DNA of 51,598 bases from Bradyrhizobium sp. Ghvi (GTDB lineage Bacteria > Pseudomonadota > Alphaproteobacteria > Rhizobiales > Xanthobacteraceae): NCBI RefSeq assembly GCF_900115265.1, contig NZ_FOVU01000023.1:1-51598 (forward strand). The letters run 5' to 3'. Numbering within the stretch: position 1 is the first letter of the stretch; each line of letters begins with the position of its first letter. The position numbers and the translations under genes are program-made. Positions 15,558 through 23,603 of this stretch are shown here, in pieces. The notes under the pieces are model-generated. The model had not been told where the DNA came from, made no database searches, and was given only the letters and a program-made list of their open reading frames with translations.

Positions 15558-15713
15558 TTAATGGGGAGTTTTGTCTTCTCGGTTGAGTAGCCCTAATCGC
15601 CGTTCAAGCTCTTCCTTCTTGGCGACGAGTCTCGCAGCGAGAATCTCATTGACGACCGTGTGAAGTCGCCAAAGCTCTTCGAGAGACATGCTCTCAAACG
15701 GCTTCCGCTGCAT
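15558..15713 (-). CDS. Minimal H-NS-like protein (N-terminal helix only), 51 aa
   Basis: The short frame from ATG 15713 gives MQRKPFESMSLEELWRLHTV, VNEILAARLVAKKEELERRL and GLLNREDKTPH. It aligns without gaps to the N-terminal helices of the other two H-NS-type proteins here: M-S-[IL]-[DE]-x-L-W-x-L at the start and L-x-A-K-x-x-L-E-x-R-L near the end. No DNA-binding domain follows. It is even shorter than the 65-residue form. If expressed it should still be able to form the N-terminal dimer. Possible roles are an H-NS antagonist or a remnant. Confidence 0.55.
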   Translation of the reverse strand: MQRKPFESMSLEELWRLHTVVNEILAARLVAKKEELERRLGLLNREDKTPH

Positions 15714-15995
15714 GAATCCCCCCGACTCATTGCCACAGCTTGGCGCTATGGGGGGCAGATCGCAAGTCGGCTGGTTGCGCGGAAAGTTACCTACACCGAC
15801 GCCGCCGACCTAATCTATTGGAAGGTGAACGACCGGGCCCTAATCGCGGCCGTCGCAGCTGAGCCTGGGCTAATCGGCTTCGCAGGACACCTAATTCAGC
15901 AATTTGGCTTTCGAGAAACACGCTGCGTTGGCGCGGAGCAACAGCGGCATCGAAGATTTGCTCGGAAATACCCATCACGACCTCAATACAACTAG
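15660..15995 (+). CDS. Hypothetical protein, about 80-111 aa
   Basis: The likely real part is LIATAWRYGGQIASRLVARK, VTYTDAADLIYWKVNDRALI and EPGLIGFAGHLIQQFGFRE, which has the helical alternation of a true protein. The first 20 codons overlap the short H-NS gene on the other strand, so the start is probably internal, at a non-ATG codon. No family is recognised. Confidence 0.3.
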   Translation: MKSPKLFERHALKRLPLHESPRLIATAWRYGGQIASRLVARKVTYTDAADLIYWKVNDRALIAAVAAEPGLIGFAGHLIQQFGFRETRCVGAEQQRHRRFARKYPSRPQYN

Positions 15996-16384
15996 ACCGA
16001 AAAACATCTCAATAATCATAGGATTAGGACGGTAGATGGGCACGATTGCGAGCGGAATTTTCTTGGGCGGCGCGCCCAAAGGAAGAAACTCCTAGCGGAT
16101 TGATGCTTGAATCATTTCGGACGGCCGGTCGAGCGGCACGCCAGACCTTTAGCTTTGCCGGCGGCTGGCACGACCACAGGGCGGTGCACGAAACCATTCA
16201 AGCCCATCTGAGAAGTCGTCCAGAAACGGAAAAGGGCGTAAGTTGCCGGCATCAGACACGGGGATGCACCATGCTAGTCCTGATGAACCTGATTTGGCGT
16301 CGACTTGCCTACACAATGTTGATCGGCATGAGATCCAGGCTCGTACGTCATTGAGACGTAGGAGGCTGTGATTAGGAGGCCACC

Positions 16385-16474
16385 ATGCCCAAGGAGATCG
16401 TGATAACCCTCTGCTCATTGGCTGCTGCCTGCGTCGTCGCATTTAGCATGGCCGCCTTCGTGGCTCATCACTAG
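16385..16474 (+). CDS. Very small membrane protein, 29 aa
   Basis: A strong ribosome site (TTAGGAGGCCACC) precedes ATG 16385. The product MPKEIVITLCSLAAACVVAF ends SMAAFVAHH and is a single transmembrane helix. The hairpin at 16488-16510 lies just after its stop and may terminate it. Confidence 0.5.
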   Translation: MPKEIVITLCSLAAACVVAFSMAAFVAHH

Positions 16475-16487
16475 ATCCAAAGAAAAA

Positions 16488-16510
16488 CCCGCCGGCGTGA
16501 ACCGGCGGCC
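16488..16510. repeat. Dispersed palindromic repeat, copy 2 (terminator-like)
   Basis: CCGCCGG (16489-16495) pairs with CCGGCGG (16502-16508). The minus strand reads the stem followed by GTTTTTCTTT, so this copy has intrinsic-terminator form in that direction. The core GCGTGAACCGGCGG is shared with copy 1. Confidence 0.55.
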
Positions 16511-16719
16511 TTCCCTCACTATCTGTCCCATTAAATACGCATCCAACTGTATGCTAGATAACATTGCGTTGCGGCGTACCTGTTGTAGGCTGCTCCTCAC
16601 CGGGCCGGCTGCATATTTCACTTAGATGTTTTCACCCGGATTTTGGCATGCGCCGGCCGCAGTCTGTCGCGAGACTGCGGCTTTGCATCTTGTGCAACTG
16701 TCACTTTCTCGGAGACCTG

Positions 16720-16932
16720 ATGACTGACGAACATTGCCTCATCGTCCACGCAGCTGGAAAGCAACTTGACCTCCTAAGGGGTGAAGCGTCCCGCATCGCA
16801 AAAGGTGCGCAAACCGTCTGGTGGACAGATCGGGCCCAAGTCGGCACACGCTTCTGTTTCGAAGATGCGAAGGCCAAAGAGGTTTTCGCGCTCACCTGCG
16901 ACAGCTTCGGCATTGCGTGCCGAGACGGCTAG
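16720..16932 (+). CDS. Conserved hypothetical protein, 70 aa
   Basis: The product begins MTDEHCLIVHAAGKQLDLLR and continues EASRIAKGAQTVWWTDRAQV, CFEDAKAKEVFALTCDSFGI. The mix of a short helix and strands ending in C-R-D-G looks like a compact cytoplasmic protein. ATG 16720 follows GGAGACC. No function is known. Confidence 0.5.
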   Translation: MTDEHCLIVHAAGKQLDLLRGEASRIAKGAQTVWWTDRAQVGTRFCFEDAKAKEVFALTCDSFGIACRDG

Positions 16933-18231
16933 CCCAAAAGAATCCCGCCGATCTTGTAGCAGCGGAGTTTGACTGAATCGGCGGGCACCGATCGCTGATG
17001 CTGCCCAGCATGTCGGCCCGCCAGCGAGAACCGGCGAAACGTGATCAAGTGTTGCACAGTGAAACGATTGGTGAGATCCATCTGCCACGCGATGATCAGC
17101 CGATAGCACCTCGGTGACAGTATCTTCCGACGGCGTTGCTAGACCGTTTGCAACACATCGGAGGCCCCAAGGACGGCAATCGAGCGCGCTCAGAGCCTTA
17201 AACCAGATGAAGACCGCACGAAGGTCGCCCCAGAGTCTGCCGCGCCGTTCATCCTCAGTCCAGTTTCGATTTCGCGGAAGCAGGGACAACAGCCACGTGC
17301 CGCTCGATCTCTGAACCGTCCCCGTCGACAACAATAACGATCGTGCCGTTAACGCGATTGTACTCGGGATCGCTGCCGATGTTCCGAGCGACGCGGGTGC
17401 CGTAGTCATCCGCTAAATCAGCGAGCTAGATTGCTCGCCCACATCATCGGCCTGTAATTGCCCAATGTGAATGATCAGAAATTGATATCGCTGCACACCG
17501 ATAGCCCTTCCCGTTGGGGCGATCATGCGCCCCTGCCCGGGTGGGCCGCACCTGTCAAAAATGATAGGTCGATGCTACGGCGAAGATCTTAACAAGCGGA
17601 CAGGGTAAGGACGCTTTGTTGGCGGTCCCTTTTCATTTCGGATGCGACGCCAAGACTGGTTCGTGGCGAGCAAAGGATTTTTACCAAAACTTGGACGACC
17701 TAGGCGGCCCCCAACTCCACCTCTCCGGAAAGTAATAGGCAGTGGAACCATCCGCCGCTTGTTCCGACTTCGCATCATTGAGACTGGAGGGACGAAGGTG
17801 GAAACCGGTGTAACCTGGCACAACCTTGGCGCGGATTTCGTCCCGATCGGGGCTTTGAGCACCATCTGTTGACACGCTGGACCTCCTCTGGATCGCAGAT
17901 CCCTAGCAGCGACCATGGCCGAATGCTGTAACCGAGGTGCGACATTCACGAGGAACTGCGCTATCGCCTAGGTTTGTTTCAGGCCGGTAGCATAATGTGA
18001 TTCACGAGGCTGCGTGATGGCCTGAGGATTGAATAGGTAGCGACGCTCAGACAGTGACGCCCCCACCTCTTCACCAGGTGGAGCGTTTCGGCCTGCTGCT
18101 CATCTTGGCACTCGGGCGATAAGGCCAACACCGATCGCACTTGTTGCCGAGAATCCTCAGCCGGAGCTGAAATTGCGTGATGCGGCACGATCGTTTTTGA
18201 CTATGCATGGATCGGCGCGTTCAGTCTGAGC
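16933..18231. other. Long stretch without a confident gene
   Basis: About 1.3 kb holds only weak candidates. A plus-strand frame at 17642-17872 ends ETGVTWHNLGADFVPIGALS, which could be the end of a real small protein, but the minus strand is also open there and I cannot choose. Copy 3 of the palindromic repeat is at 17017-17036. Low coding content here matches the decayed character of the region. Confidence 0.4.
17017..17036. repeat. Dispersed palindromic repeat, copy 3
   Basis: CCCGCCAGCGAGAACCGGCG matches copies 1 and 2 in its left arm and in GAACCGGCG, but the right arm is eroded, so its hairpin is weaker. Confidence 0.45.
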
Positions 18232-18324
18232 ATGGACGCGATCATTACTTGGATTTTCGTCATTGTGATTGCGGCGGGCGCAGCGATTTTGATCGCTCAC
18301 GCGATCGATGCAATTCGTTCTTGA
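18232..18324 (+). CDS. Very small membrane protein, 30 aa
   Basis: MDAIITWIFVIVIAAGAAIL followed by IAHAIDAIRS is a single hydrophobic helix with a short tail. There is no recognised family. It is a plausible small inner-membrane protein. Confidence 0.4.
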   Translation: MDAIITWIFVIVIAAGAAILIAHAIDAIRS

Positions 18325-18461
18325 TCGAAGCGTAATCGGACTTTGCCAGCGCAGATAGGGACCTAGGATTCACAAGATTTGATGGGCAAGGGAGCCCACC
18401 TCTGCTTGACGCATTCGCATGGTCACTCTAACCCGCGCGTGATCACGTTGGAGAAGATCAA

Positions 18462-18641
18462 GTGGCAAAAACGACGAAGAGCAAGCGCAAAGAGTACACG
18501 AAGGACGACGTCAAATTGCTCAAAGCTCATTCTAAAGCCCGCACCCCGGTAGCCAAGCTATCAAAGAGGATGAAGCGATCCGAGGGCTCGTTGAGGCAGA
18601 AGGCGCGCAACCTTGGAATTGGTCTGGGACATCAGCGCTAA
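18462..18641 (+). CDS. Small SANT/Myb-like helix-turn-helix protein, 59 aa
   Basis: From GTG 18462, eight bases after GGAG, the product is MAKTTKSKRKEYTKDDVKLL then KAHSKARTPVAKLSKRMKRS and EGSLRQKARNLGIGL. The order (W/Y-T-x-x-D-x-x-x-L-K-x-L, then the V-A-x-x-L-x-R-T/S-E-G-S/A-x-R-Q-K recognition helix) matches the small rhizobial DNA-binding proteins that use a homeodomain-like fold. It is basic and likely binds DNA. It is followed by a good terminator hairpin. Confidence 0.65.
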   Translation: MAKTTKSKRKEYTKDDVKLLKAHSKARTPVAKLSKRMKRSEGSLRQKARNLGIGLGHQR

Positions 18642-18695
18642 ACGAGCGGTCGAGAAGCGCCCGGGGCTTCTTCAATCACCGTAAACAAACAAGTC

Positions 18696-18729
18696 GCCCG
18701 CCAGCACGGAATGGCGGGCCTTCTTCTTA
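18696..18729 (+). terminator. Intrinsic terminator; copy 4 of the dispersed repeat
   Basis: GCCCGCCA (18696-18703) pairs with TGGCGGGC (18712-18719), followed by CTTCTTCTT. It ends the small HTH gene. Its left arm CCCGCCAGC matches repeat copies 1-3. Confidence 0.7.
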
Positions 18730-18751
18730 GGATCATGCTGGGTACAGTCGC

Positions 18752-19216
18752 CTACCGCTTGCTTCGCCCGTTCCTTTGAGGCTGCTGTGGAATTTGGTTC
18801 GCATCAGCACTCGATGAAGAGAGAGCATCTAGTCGCTCACTGATCGAGCCCAGCTGGTCGGAGAGAAGTTTGCGCTCTCCTTGCTCTGCGGCAATCCTGC
18901 GCTGAAAATCGGTCACTTGGTCCGTCAAGGCTGTTTGGCCCTTCTGAACTTCGATTAGCCTTTGTCGGATGGCGGCTACGGCTCTCCGCGTATCATCACC
19001 GTTCACTTCCTGAGTACGCGCTTTGGCGGCCCCGAGCGCCGCGATTTTGTTGTTCATCCAAAACAAGCTTGCACCGGCAGCAAACACCACGAGAGCAACA
19101 ATCACCCACGGGAGTGCGGATCGGCCCGTGCGGATGGTGGCTAAAGCGTCTTCCATGTCCAGCCTCTGACTATGATCGAACGAGCCTAAACGCTCAGAAC
19201 GCGAGTTTGTTGCCAA
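18752..19216 (-). CDS. Single-pass membrane protein with periplasmic coiled coil
   Basis: This 154-residue protein has a cytoplasmic N-terminus, one transmembrane helix (ALPWVIVALVVFAAGASLFW, about residues 34-53) and a long coiled coil (RRAVAAIRQRLIEVQKGQTA, LTDQVTDFQRRIAAEQGERK, LLSDQLGSISERLDAL). It ends in a polar tail rich in Q and basic residues. The start could also be the methionine at residue 21 (MEDALATIRTGRS). It is convergent with the small HTH gene. No enzyme motif is present; it looks like a structural or scaffold protein. Confidence 0.65.
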   Translation of the reverse strand: MATNSRSERLGSFDHSQRLDMEDALATIRTGRSALPWVIVALVVFAAGASLFWMNNKIAALGAAKARTQEVNGDDTRRAVAAIRQRLIEVQKGQTALTDQVTDFQRRIAAEQGERKLLSDQLGSISERLDALSSSSADANQIPQQPQRNGRSKR

Positions 19217-19367
19217 TCCCCTTTCTGATATGGGCTCTACCTGGTGCTACCACGCTGGACGACGCATCGGAACGCGAGTCAATCCTCGCAAGTTAATGCT
19301 GGCGAGGAGTTGCCGTGGCTTTGTCTGACGCTGATAGTTTCAAAGAAGGGCTGAGGAGTGTCGCCGT

Positions 19368-19487
19368 ATGGACGAACAGGCCGCAAGGGAAGAGGACAAA
19401 GAAGGCTGGCTGCGCCTCGCTCGAGAATGGGACAAGATCGCAGCCAGCGCTGCTAAAAGAGACGGCATTTTCGGCCGGCATGAGTGA
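19368..19487 (+). CDS. Small hypothetical protein, 39 aa
   Basis: MDEQAAREEDKEGWLRLARE continues WDKIAASAAKRDGIFGRHE. The W-L-x-L-A-R-E-W segment is typical of short rhizobial proteins of the type 'RECxxLAxxA...WLxLAxxW', so this frame is preferred over the longer overlapping one at 19315-19512. No function is known. Confidence 0.4.
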   Translation: MDEQAAREEDKEGWLRLAREWDKIAASAAKRDGIFGRHE

Positions 19488-19901
19488 ATATGGAGGCGCG
19501 AAGACTGCTTAGCCCGCGGGCGACCGGCTGAGCTAATATCCATTGCTTCCTTCGGAAACAATGGGGCCACACCCATCAACTTGCATGGCGCGCCTAAGCT
19601 TTGGCGCCGCTTATCTCACCCATAGCCGCTACCTAGCCTCGACGTGCAACCGATCAGAGGCAGCCCGCTCAGGCCAGTATCGTGCGTCGGCTCGTGGCCA
19701 AGTGGCCAAGCAGAAGCGAATCAAGCAGATTCGGTGCATCGTTCGCCAGAACAAAGTAGTCGCCTCGGCCAGATCTCGAGCGAAGCTCAATCGGAAGCCT
19801 CGAACGCTGCGGCTCTTGCGCGCCTTCTTCCGGCCAACCGATCCGGCAACCCATGCTGCACCTTGGCGCTGGCGCCCCGGCTCCGCGCCCGGGGGCGGCC
19901 T

Positions 19902-22900
19902 TCAGGAAACTGCTCGGAGCCGGAGCGTCTCGCCTCTCTTCAGGACCAAACTTCGAGGCCGGCCGATCAGGTATCCCTGCATCTCGTCGCACCCCTCTTG
20001 CCGGAGAAGCGACATCTGGGCGTCGGTCTCGATCCCCTCCGCGAGCACTGGCACGCCGAGCCCATGGGCGAGGCCGATCACCGCCCGGACGACGGCCAAT
20101 GACCGCTCGCTCTGCCCGAGCGAGGCGACGAAGGACCGATCGATCTTGATCCGGTCCAGAGGAAAGGCCTCGATGTACGACAAGGAGGAATAGCCCGTTC
20201 CGAAGTCGTCCAGCGCGATCCGTATGCCGAGGTTCTTGAGCGCCTGCATCGCCTTCTTGGCGCGCAAAATGTCCTCGATGAAGACGCCTTCGGTGATCTC
20301 AAGCTCGAGGCGTGAGGCCGCAAGCCCGCTCTGCTGCAGCGCCTTGCGGACCTGCACATCGAGGTTGTCGCGGCGGAACTGCGCCGCCGAGACGTTCACC
20401 GCCACCCTGACGGGCTGATCCCACGAGGCGGCTTCCCGGCATGCTTCCATCAGCACCCAGTCGTCGATGTGCGCGATCGAGCCGCTGCGCTCCGCGATCG
20501 GGATGAATTCCCCGGGAGCGACGATGCCGCGGACGGGATGTCGCCAGCGAACGAGCGCCTCGTATCCCGCGATGTGGCCTTCCCGGTGCTGCTGCGGCTG
20601 GTACTCGAGATAAAGTTCGCCGCGCTCGACGGCGAACCGCAGGTCATGTTCGAGGGCGCGCCGCTCGCGAATCTGCTGGTCCATGGCGCTCGTGAACAGG
20701 CGGATCGCGCCTCTGCCTTCGTGCTTGGCACGGTAAAGTGCAGCATCGGCGTTCGCGAGCAGCGAGACGGCATCTTGCGCGTCCCTCGGAAATGAGGCCA
20801 GGCCGATGCATAGATCGACCTTCAGGGGCCGACCCTCGACCTCGATCGGACGTTCGAAGGCGGCGCGCATTCTAGTCGCCAACAGTTCCGCGCTGGCGAG
20901 CAACGGCAAATGGTCGGTGATGCCGATGAACTCGTCGCCGCCGATTCGCGCCACGTACGACCCTTGCGCGGCTTCCTGCAGGCGGCGCGAGGCTTCCCGC
21001 AGCACGGCGTCGCCGACTGCGTGGCCGAACTGGTCGTTGATCTCCTTGAAATGGTCGAGATCGATGCAGAGCACGGCGAAGCCGTTGCCGGTGACAAGTG
21101 CCCGGTCGATCGCGTCGACCAGATGCCGATCGAACGCGGTCCTGTTCGGCAATTCGGTCAGCGCGTCGTGGCAGGCGAGATAGCCGATCTTCTCCTGAGT
21201 CCGGTTGCGCTCGGTGACGTCGAAGGCGACGCTGACGTGGGCGGCGCGACCGTCGTAGAGGAGCGGCCGCGACTCGATCGCGACCTGGATCACCTCACCG
21301 GATGCGGTCCTCTGCAGCTCGAAATCGCGTTCGGACCCGTCGCCCGGCTCTCCCCATCCGAGCTGCTCCTCGGTCATGGTGAGGAGCTCCTCACGCCGAT
21401 AGCCGTAGTGGCGGCACATGGCTCCGTTCACGGCGATCAGTTGCCGCGTCTTCGCGTCCGCCACCCACATCGGAAGCGGGTTCTCCTCGAAAAGAAGGCG
21501 GAACGACGCCTCGCGCCGCTTCAGGTCGGTAATATCGATCCGCACCCCGATGCTTCCGCCGTCGACGGTCCGTCTCTCCTCGACGCGGACCCAGCGGTCG
21601 CCGGCCAGACGCTGTTCGTGAGAATGTCGGGGCAATGCATGGCGCGCCATGCGTTCGGCGAGCCACTCTTCCTCTTGGCCCATCGCTTCGGGGTACTGTC
21701 CTTGGAACAGTCCGACCCGGAGAATGCTTTCGAATGGCGTCCCGATCGCAAGGGCCTCCCCGCTGGCCGCGTAGAACTCCGCGTACTGCCGATTCCAAAG
21801 CACCAGCCGGTCGTCTTTGTCGAAGACCGCGAGCCCTTCGGGGACGACGTCGAGCGCCTCCGTGAGATGGGTGTGCGCGGCGCGCGCCGAGGCCTCGGCG
21901 TGCTCCGCGGCGGCCTTGGCCTCGGCGAGCGCGGCCTCGGTCCGGTGACGCTCCGTGATATCCTCGTGGGTCGCGACCCAGCCGTTGCCTTCCATAGGCC
22001 GGTGCCGAATGCGGACGATGCGCCCGTTGGTCAACTCGACCGTGGTGTCCGATTGCTGGGCGATGACCGGGGCGCTGTTGCGCCAGACCAGATAGTCCTG
22101 CTTCGACATCTTCGGAGCGCTGCCGACCGAATAGCGAAGATCGACGATGTCGTTCAACCTCATGCCCGGCTGGACCAGCTCGGGATCGAGATCGTAGATC
22201 TCCAGATACTGGCGGTTGCAGACGATCAGGCGCTGATCCTCGTCGAACAAGCAAAGTCCGTGGGACATGTTGTTCAGCGCCGTATCGAAGCGCTCGGCGA
22301 AGTCCGTCGCGGTCTGCTCCGCGGCCCTCGCGCGCTCGCCCTCTTCGGCCAGCCTGCCGTGGGTCCGGACCAATTGGACGAAGGAACGGAAGTTGGTGTT
22401 GATCATCCGTCCGAGCAGGACGAGCAGCAGCAGTAGATTGATCCCAAGCGAGATCATCATCCCGTCGCCGGAAACCAGCAGTACCGTCGCGATTGGCGCC
22501 CCGGCGATAAGCATCGTCAGCAGGGATGCCGGCGGAAAACTGCCTAGGCAGTACGCGGTGCCGACACAGCCCATGAAGACGAGCAGTGCCACCGGCGCGC
22601 GGAGCTCGGGCTCGACGACCGCGAACAGCGCCAGAATCCAGAGCACGAATCCGGCATTGAGCACGACTGCCACGAGGCGGGTTCTGGCGAGTTGACGGAA
22701 GGCCTCTTCAGGGGTGAACTCGGCGCAGCTCAAGCGCAGCCATTGGATCAGCCGGACAAGACACACCGCGAGCAGCGCCGCCGGCAGCGCAAATCGCAGC
22801 CATGGCGATACCGTGGACGGGAGCACGAGCCCTACGCTGATGCTGTCGATCAGCAGCACCGCGTAAAGAACCGGCACCTGCTTCCGCAGCACGCGGAATT

Positions 22901-22982
22901 GTTCCACGAGCAGCGAACGACCGAGCGGGTCGGTCGTACTGCCGATGGAGAAGGCGCCAAGCGTCCGCGAGAGTAGGCCCAT
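19902..22982 (-). CDS. Membrane-anchored PAS-GGDEF-EAL cyclic-di-GMP signalling protein
   Basis: The 1026-residue protein has about five hydrophobic helices in residues 35-205. Three PAS-type sensor domains follow (about 225-345, 370-485 and 490-600; the first two carry the N-R-Q-Y core), then a diguanylate cyclase domain (about 605-765) with an intact GGDEF signature in YVARIGGDEFIGI. An EAL phosphodiesterase domain (about 775-1020) comes last. The EAL domain keeps its catalytic set: YEALVRW, NVSAAQF, LEITEG, the DDFGTGYSSL loop, IKIDRSFV and MQGYLIG. Both activities could therefore exist, and such hybrid proteins usually favour one depending on the sensor input. No partner gene is adjacent, so the signal is unknown. 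The gene is intact over 3 kb. Confidence 0.93.
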   Translation of the reverse strand: MGLLSRTLGAFSIGSTTDPLGRSLLVEQFRVLRKQVPVLYAVLLIDSISVGLVLPSTVSPWLRFALPAALLAVCLVRLIQWLRLSCAEFTPEEAFRQLARTRLVAVVLNAGFVLWILALFAVVEPELRAPVALLVFMGCVGTAYCLGSFPPASLLTMLIAGAPIATVLLVSGDGMMISLGINLLLLLVLLGRMINTNFRSFVQLVRTHGRLAEEGERARAAEQTATDFAERFDTALNNMSHGLCLFDEDQRLIVCNRQYLEIYDLDPELVQPGMRLNDIVDLRYSVGSAPKMSKQDYLVWRNSAPVIAQQSDTTVELTNGRIVRIRHRPMEGNGWVATHEDITERHRTEAALAEAKAAAEHAEASARAAHTHLTEALDVVPEGLAVFDKDDRLVLWNRQYAEFYAASGEALAIGTPFESILRVGLFQGQYPEAMGQEEEWLAERMARHALPRHSHEQRLAGDRWVRVEERRTVDGGSIGVRIDITDLKRREASFRLLFEENPLPMWVADAKTRQLIAVNGAMCRHYGYRREELLTMTEEQLGWGEPGDGSERDFELQRTASGEVIQVAIESRPLLYDGRAAHVSVAFDVTERNRTQEKIGYLACHDALTELPNRTAFDRHLVDAIDRALVTGNGFAVLCIDLDHFKEINDQFGHAVGDAVLREASRRLQEAAQGSYVARIGGDEFIGITDHLPLLASAELLATRMRAAFERPIEVEGRPLKVDLCIGLASFPRDAQDAVSLLANADAALYRAKHEGRGAIRLFTSAMDQQIRERRALEHDLRFAVERGELYLEYQPQQHREGHIAGYEALVRWRHPVRGIVAPGEFIPIAERSGSIAHIDDWVLMEACREAASWDQPVRVAVNVSAAQFRRDNLDVQVRKALQQSGLAASRLELEITEGVFIEDILRAKKAMQALKNLGIRIALDDFGTGYSSLSYIEAFPLDRIKIDRSFVASLGQSERSLAVVRAVIGLAHGLGVPVLAEGIETDAQMSLLRQEGCDEMQGYLIGRPRSLVLKRGETLRLRAVS

Positions 22983-23324
22983 CGAGAATGTCCCCAGCCG
23001 ATCAATAGGCTAGGGCACGAGTGTCGAACGACGCGTAAAGGTCCTTGGTATCTTTGGGCTTAACGGTTCTACTTCACTTGCGAAGAGCCGCGCAGCTCGG
23101 ATCACGGCGGACTAGATTTGCCCAGACTGAGAGCCACCGCTCCTATGTTCGCGTGGCGGGCAGTCTACCTACCTTACTCAATGAGTCTCGCAAATTCGAA
23201 GGCGGAGAGGAGTTCCAATGGCCTCGCTAGTCCGCAGCGCCAGGCTGCTACCGGTGCCAAAGGGCCAATCCGGTCTTTCGTGGTGCCCATCGAACTCCCG
23301 GCGAGAGCCGGCGTTACTGACATC
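22983..23324. other. Intergenic, no supported gene
   Basis: This lies between two divergent transcription units. I see no clear gene. Upstream signals for both neighbours should be here, but no strong -35/-10 pair stands out. Confidence 0.4.
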
Positions 23325-23603
23325 ATGTCAGACGCATTCGATTACTTCCGGGCCTACGCAGTCCGAGCTCTCTGCAAAGCGAGGGCCATGCCGCGAGGAA
23401 GGATGAAGCATCTGCAGCTGGTGGCCGGCCGGATCTACAATCTCCTCAAGAAGGAGGCTGCCTATGGCCCCAATGTCCAGCACCTCGAGGACTTCCGAGC
23501 AGCCCAGAGGCTCGAGAGCTCTCTCGAACGCCGGCCAAGCGACCCCCCCTGCGGTCGCCTTGCTCAGGCTGGGCTGCAAAGCGCGGACCGGGAGGCTCGC
23601 TGA
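23325..23603 (+). CDS. Small hypothetical protein in operon with polX, 92 aa
   Basis: MSDAFDYFRAYAVRALCKAR continues RMKHLQLVAGRIYNLLKKEA and DFRAAQRLESSLERR. This is a helical protein of the general rhizobial Y-R-x-x-A-x-x-C-x-x-x-A type. Its TGA is directly followed by the ATG of the PolX gene, so the two are translated in tandem. No function is assigned. Confidence 0.55.
   Translation: MSDAFDYFRAYAVRALCKARAMPRGRMKHLQLVAGRIYNLLKKEAAYGPNVQHLEDFRAAQRLESSLERRPSDPPCGRLAQAGLQSADREAR

Noticed and set aside
16774..17409. 211-residue minus-strand frame
   Set aside because: Composition is shadow-like, it overlaps the better supported 70-residue gene at 16720-16932, and it has no recognisable motif.
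19543..20193. 216-residue plus-strand frame overlapping the end of the GGDEF-EAL gene
   Set aside because: More than half is antisense to the EAL domain, and the rest shows no protein-like pattern or ribosome site.
20910..22436. 508-residue plus-strand open frame
   Set aside because: It is antisense to the PAS-GGDEF-EAL gene, whose domains are all recognisable; the plus frame has the R/G/D-rich composition of a shadow.
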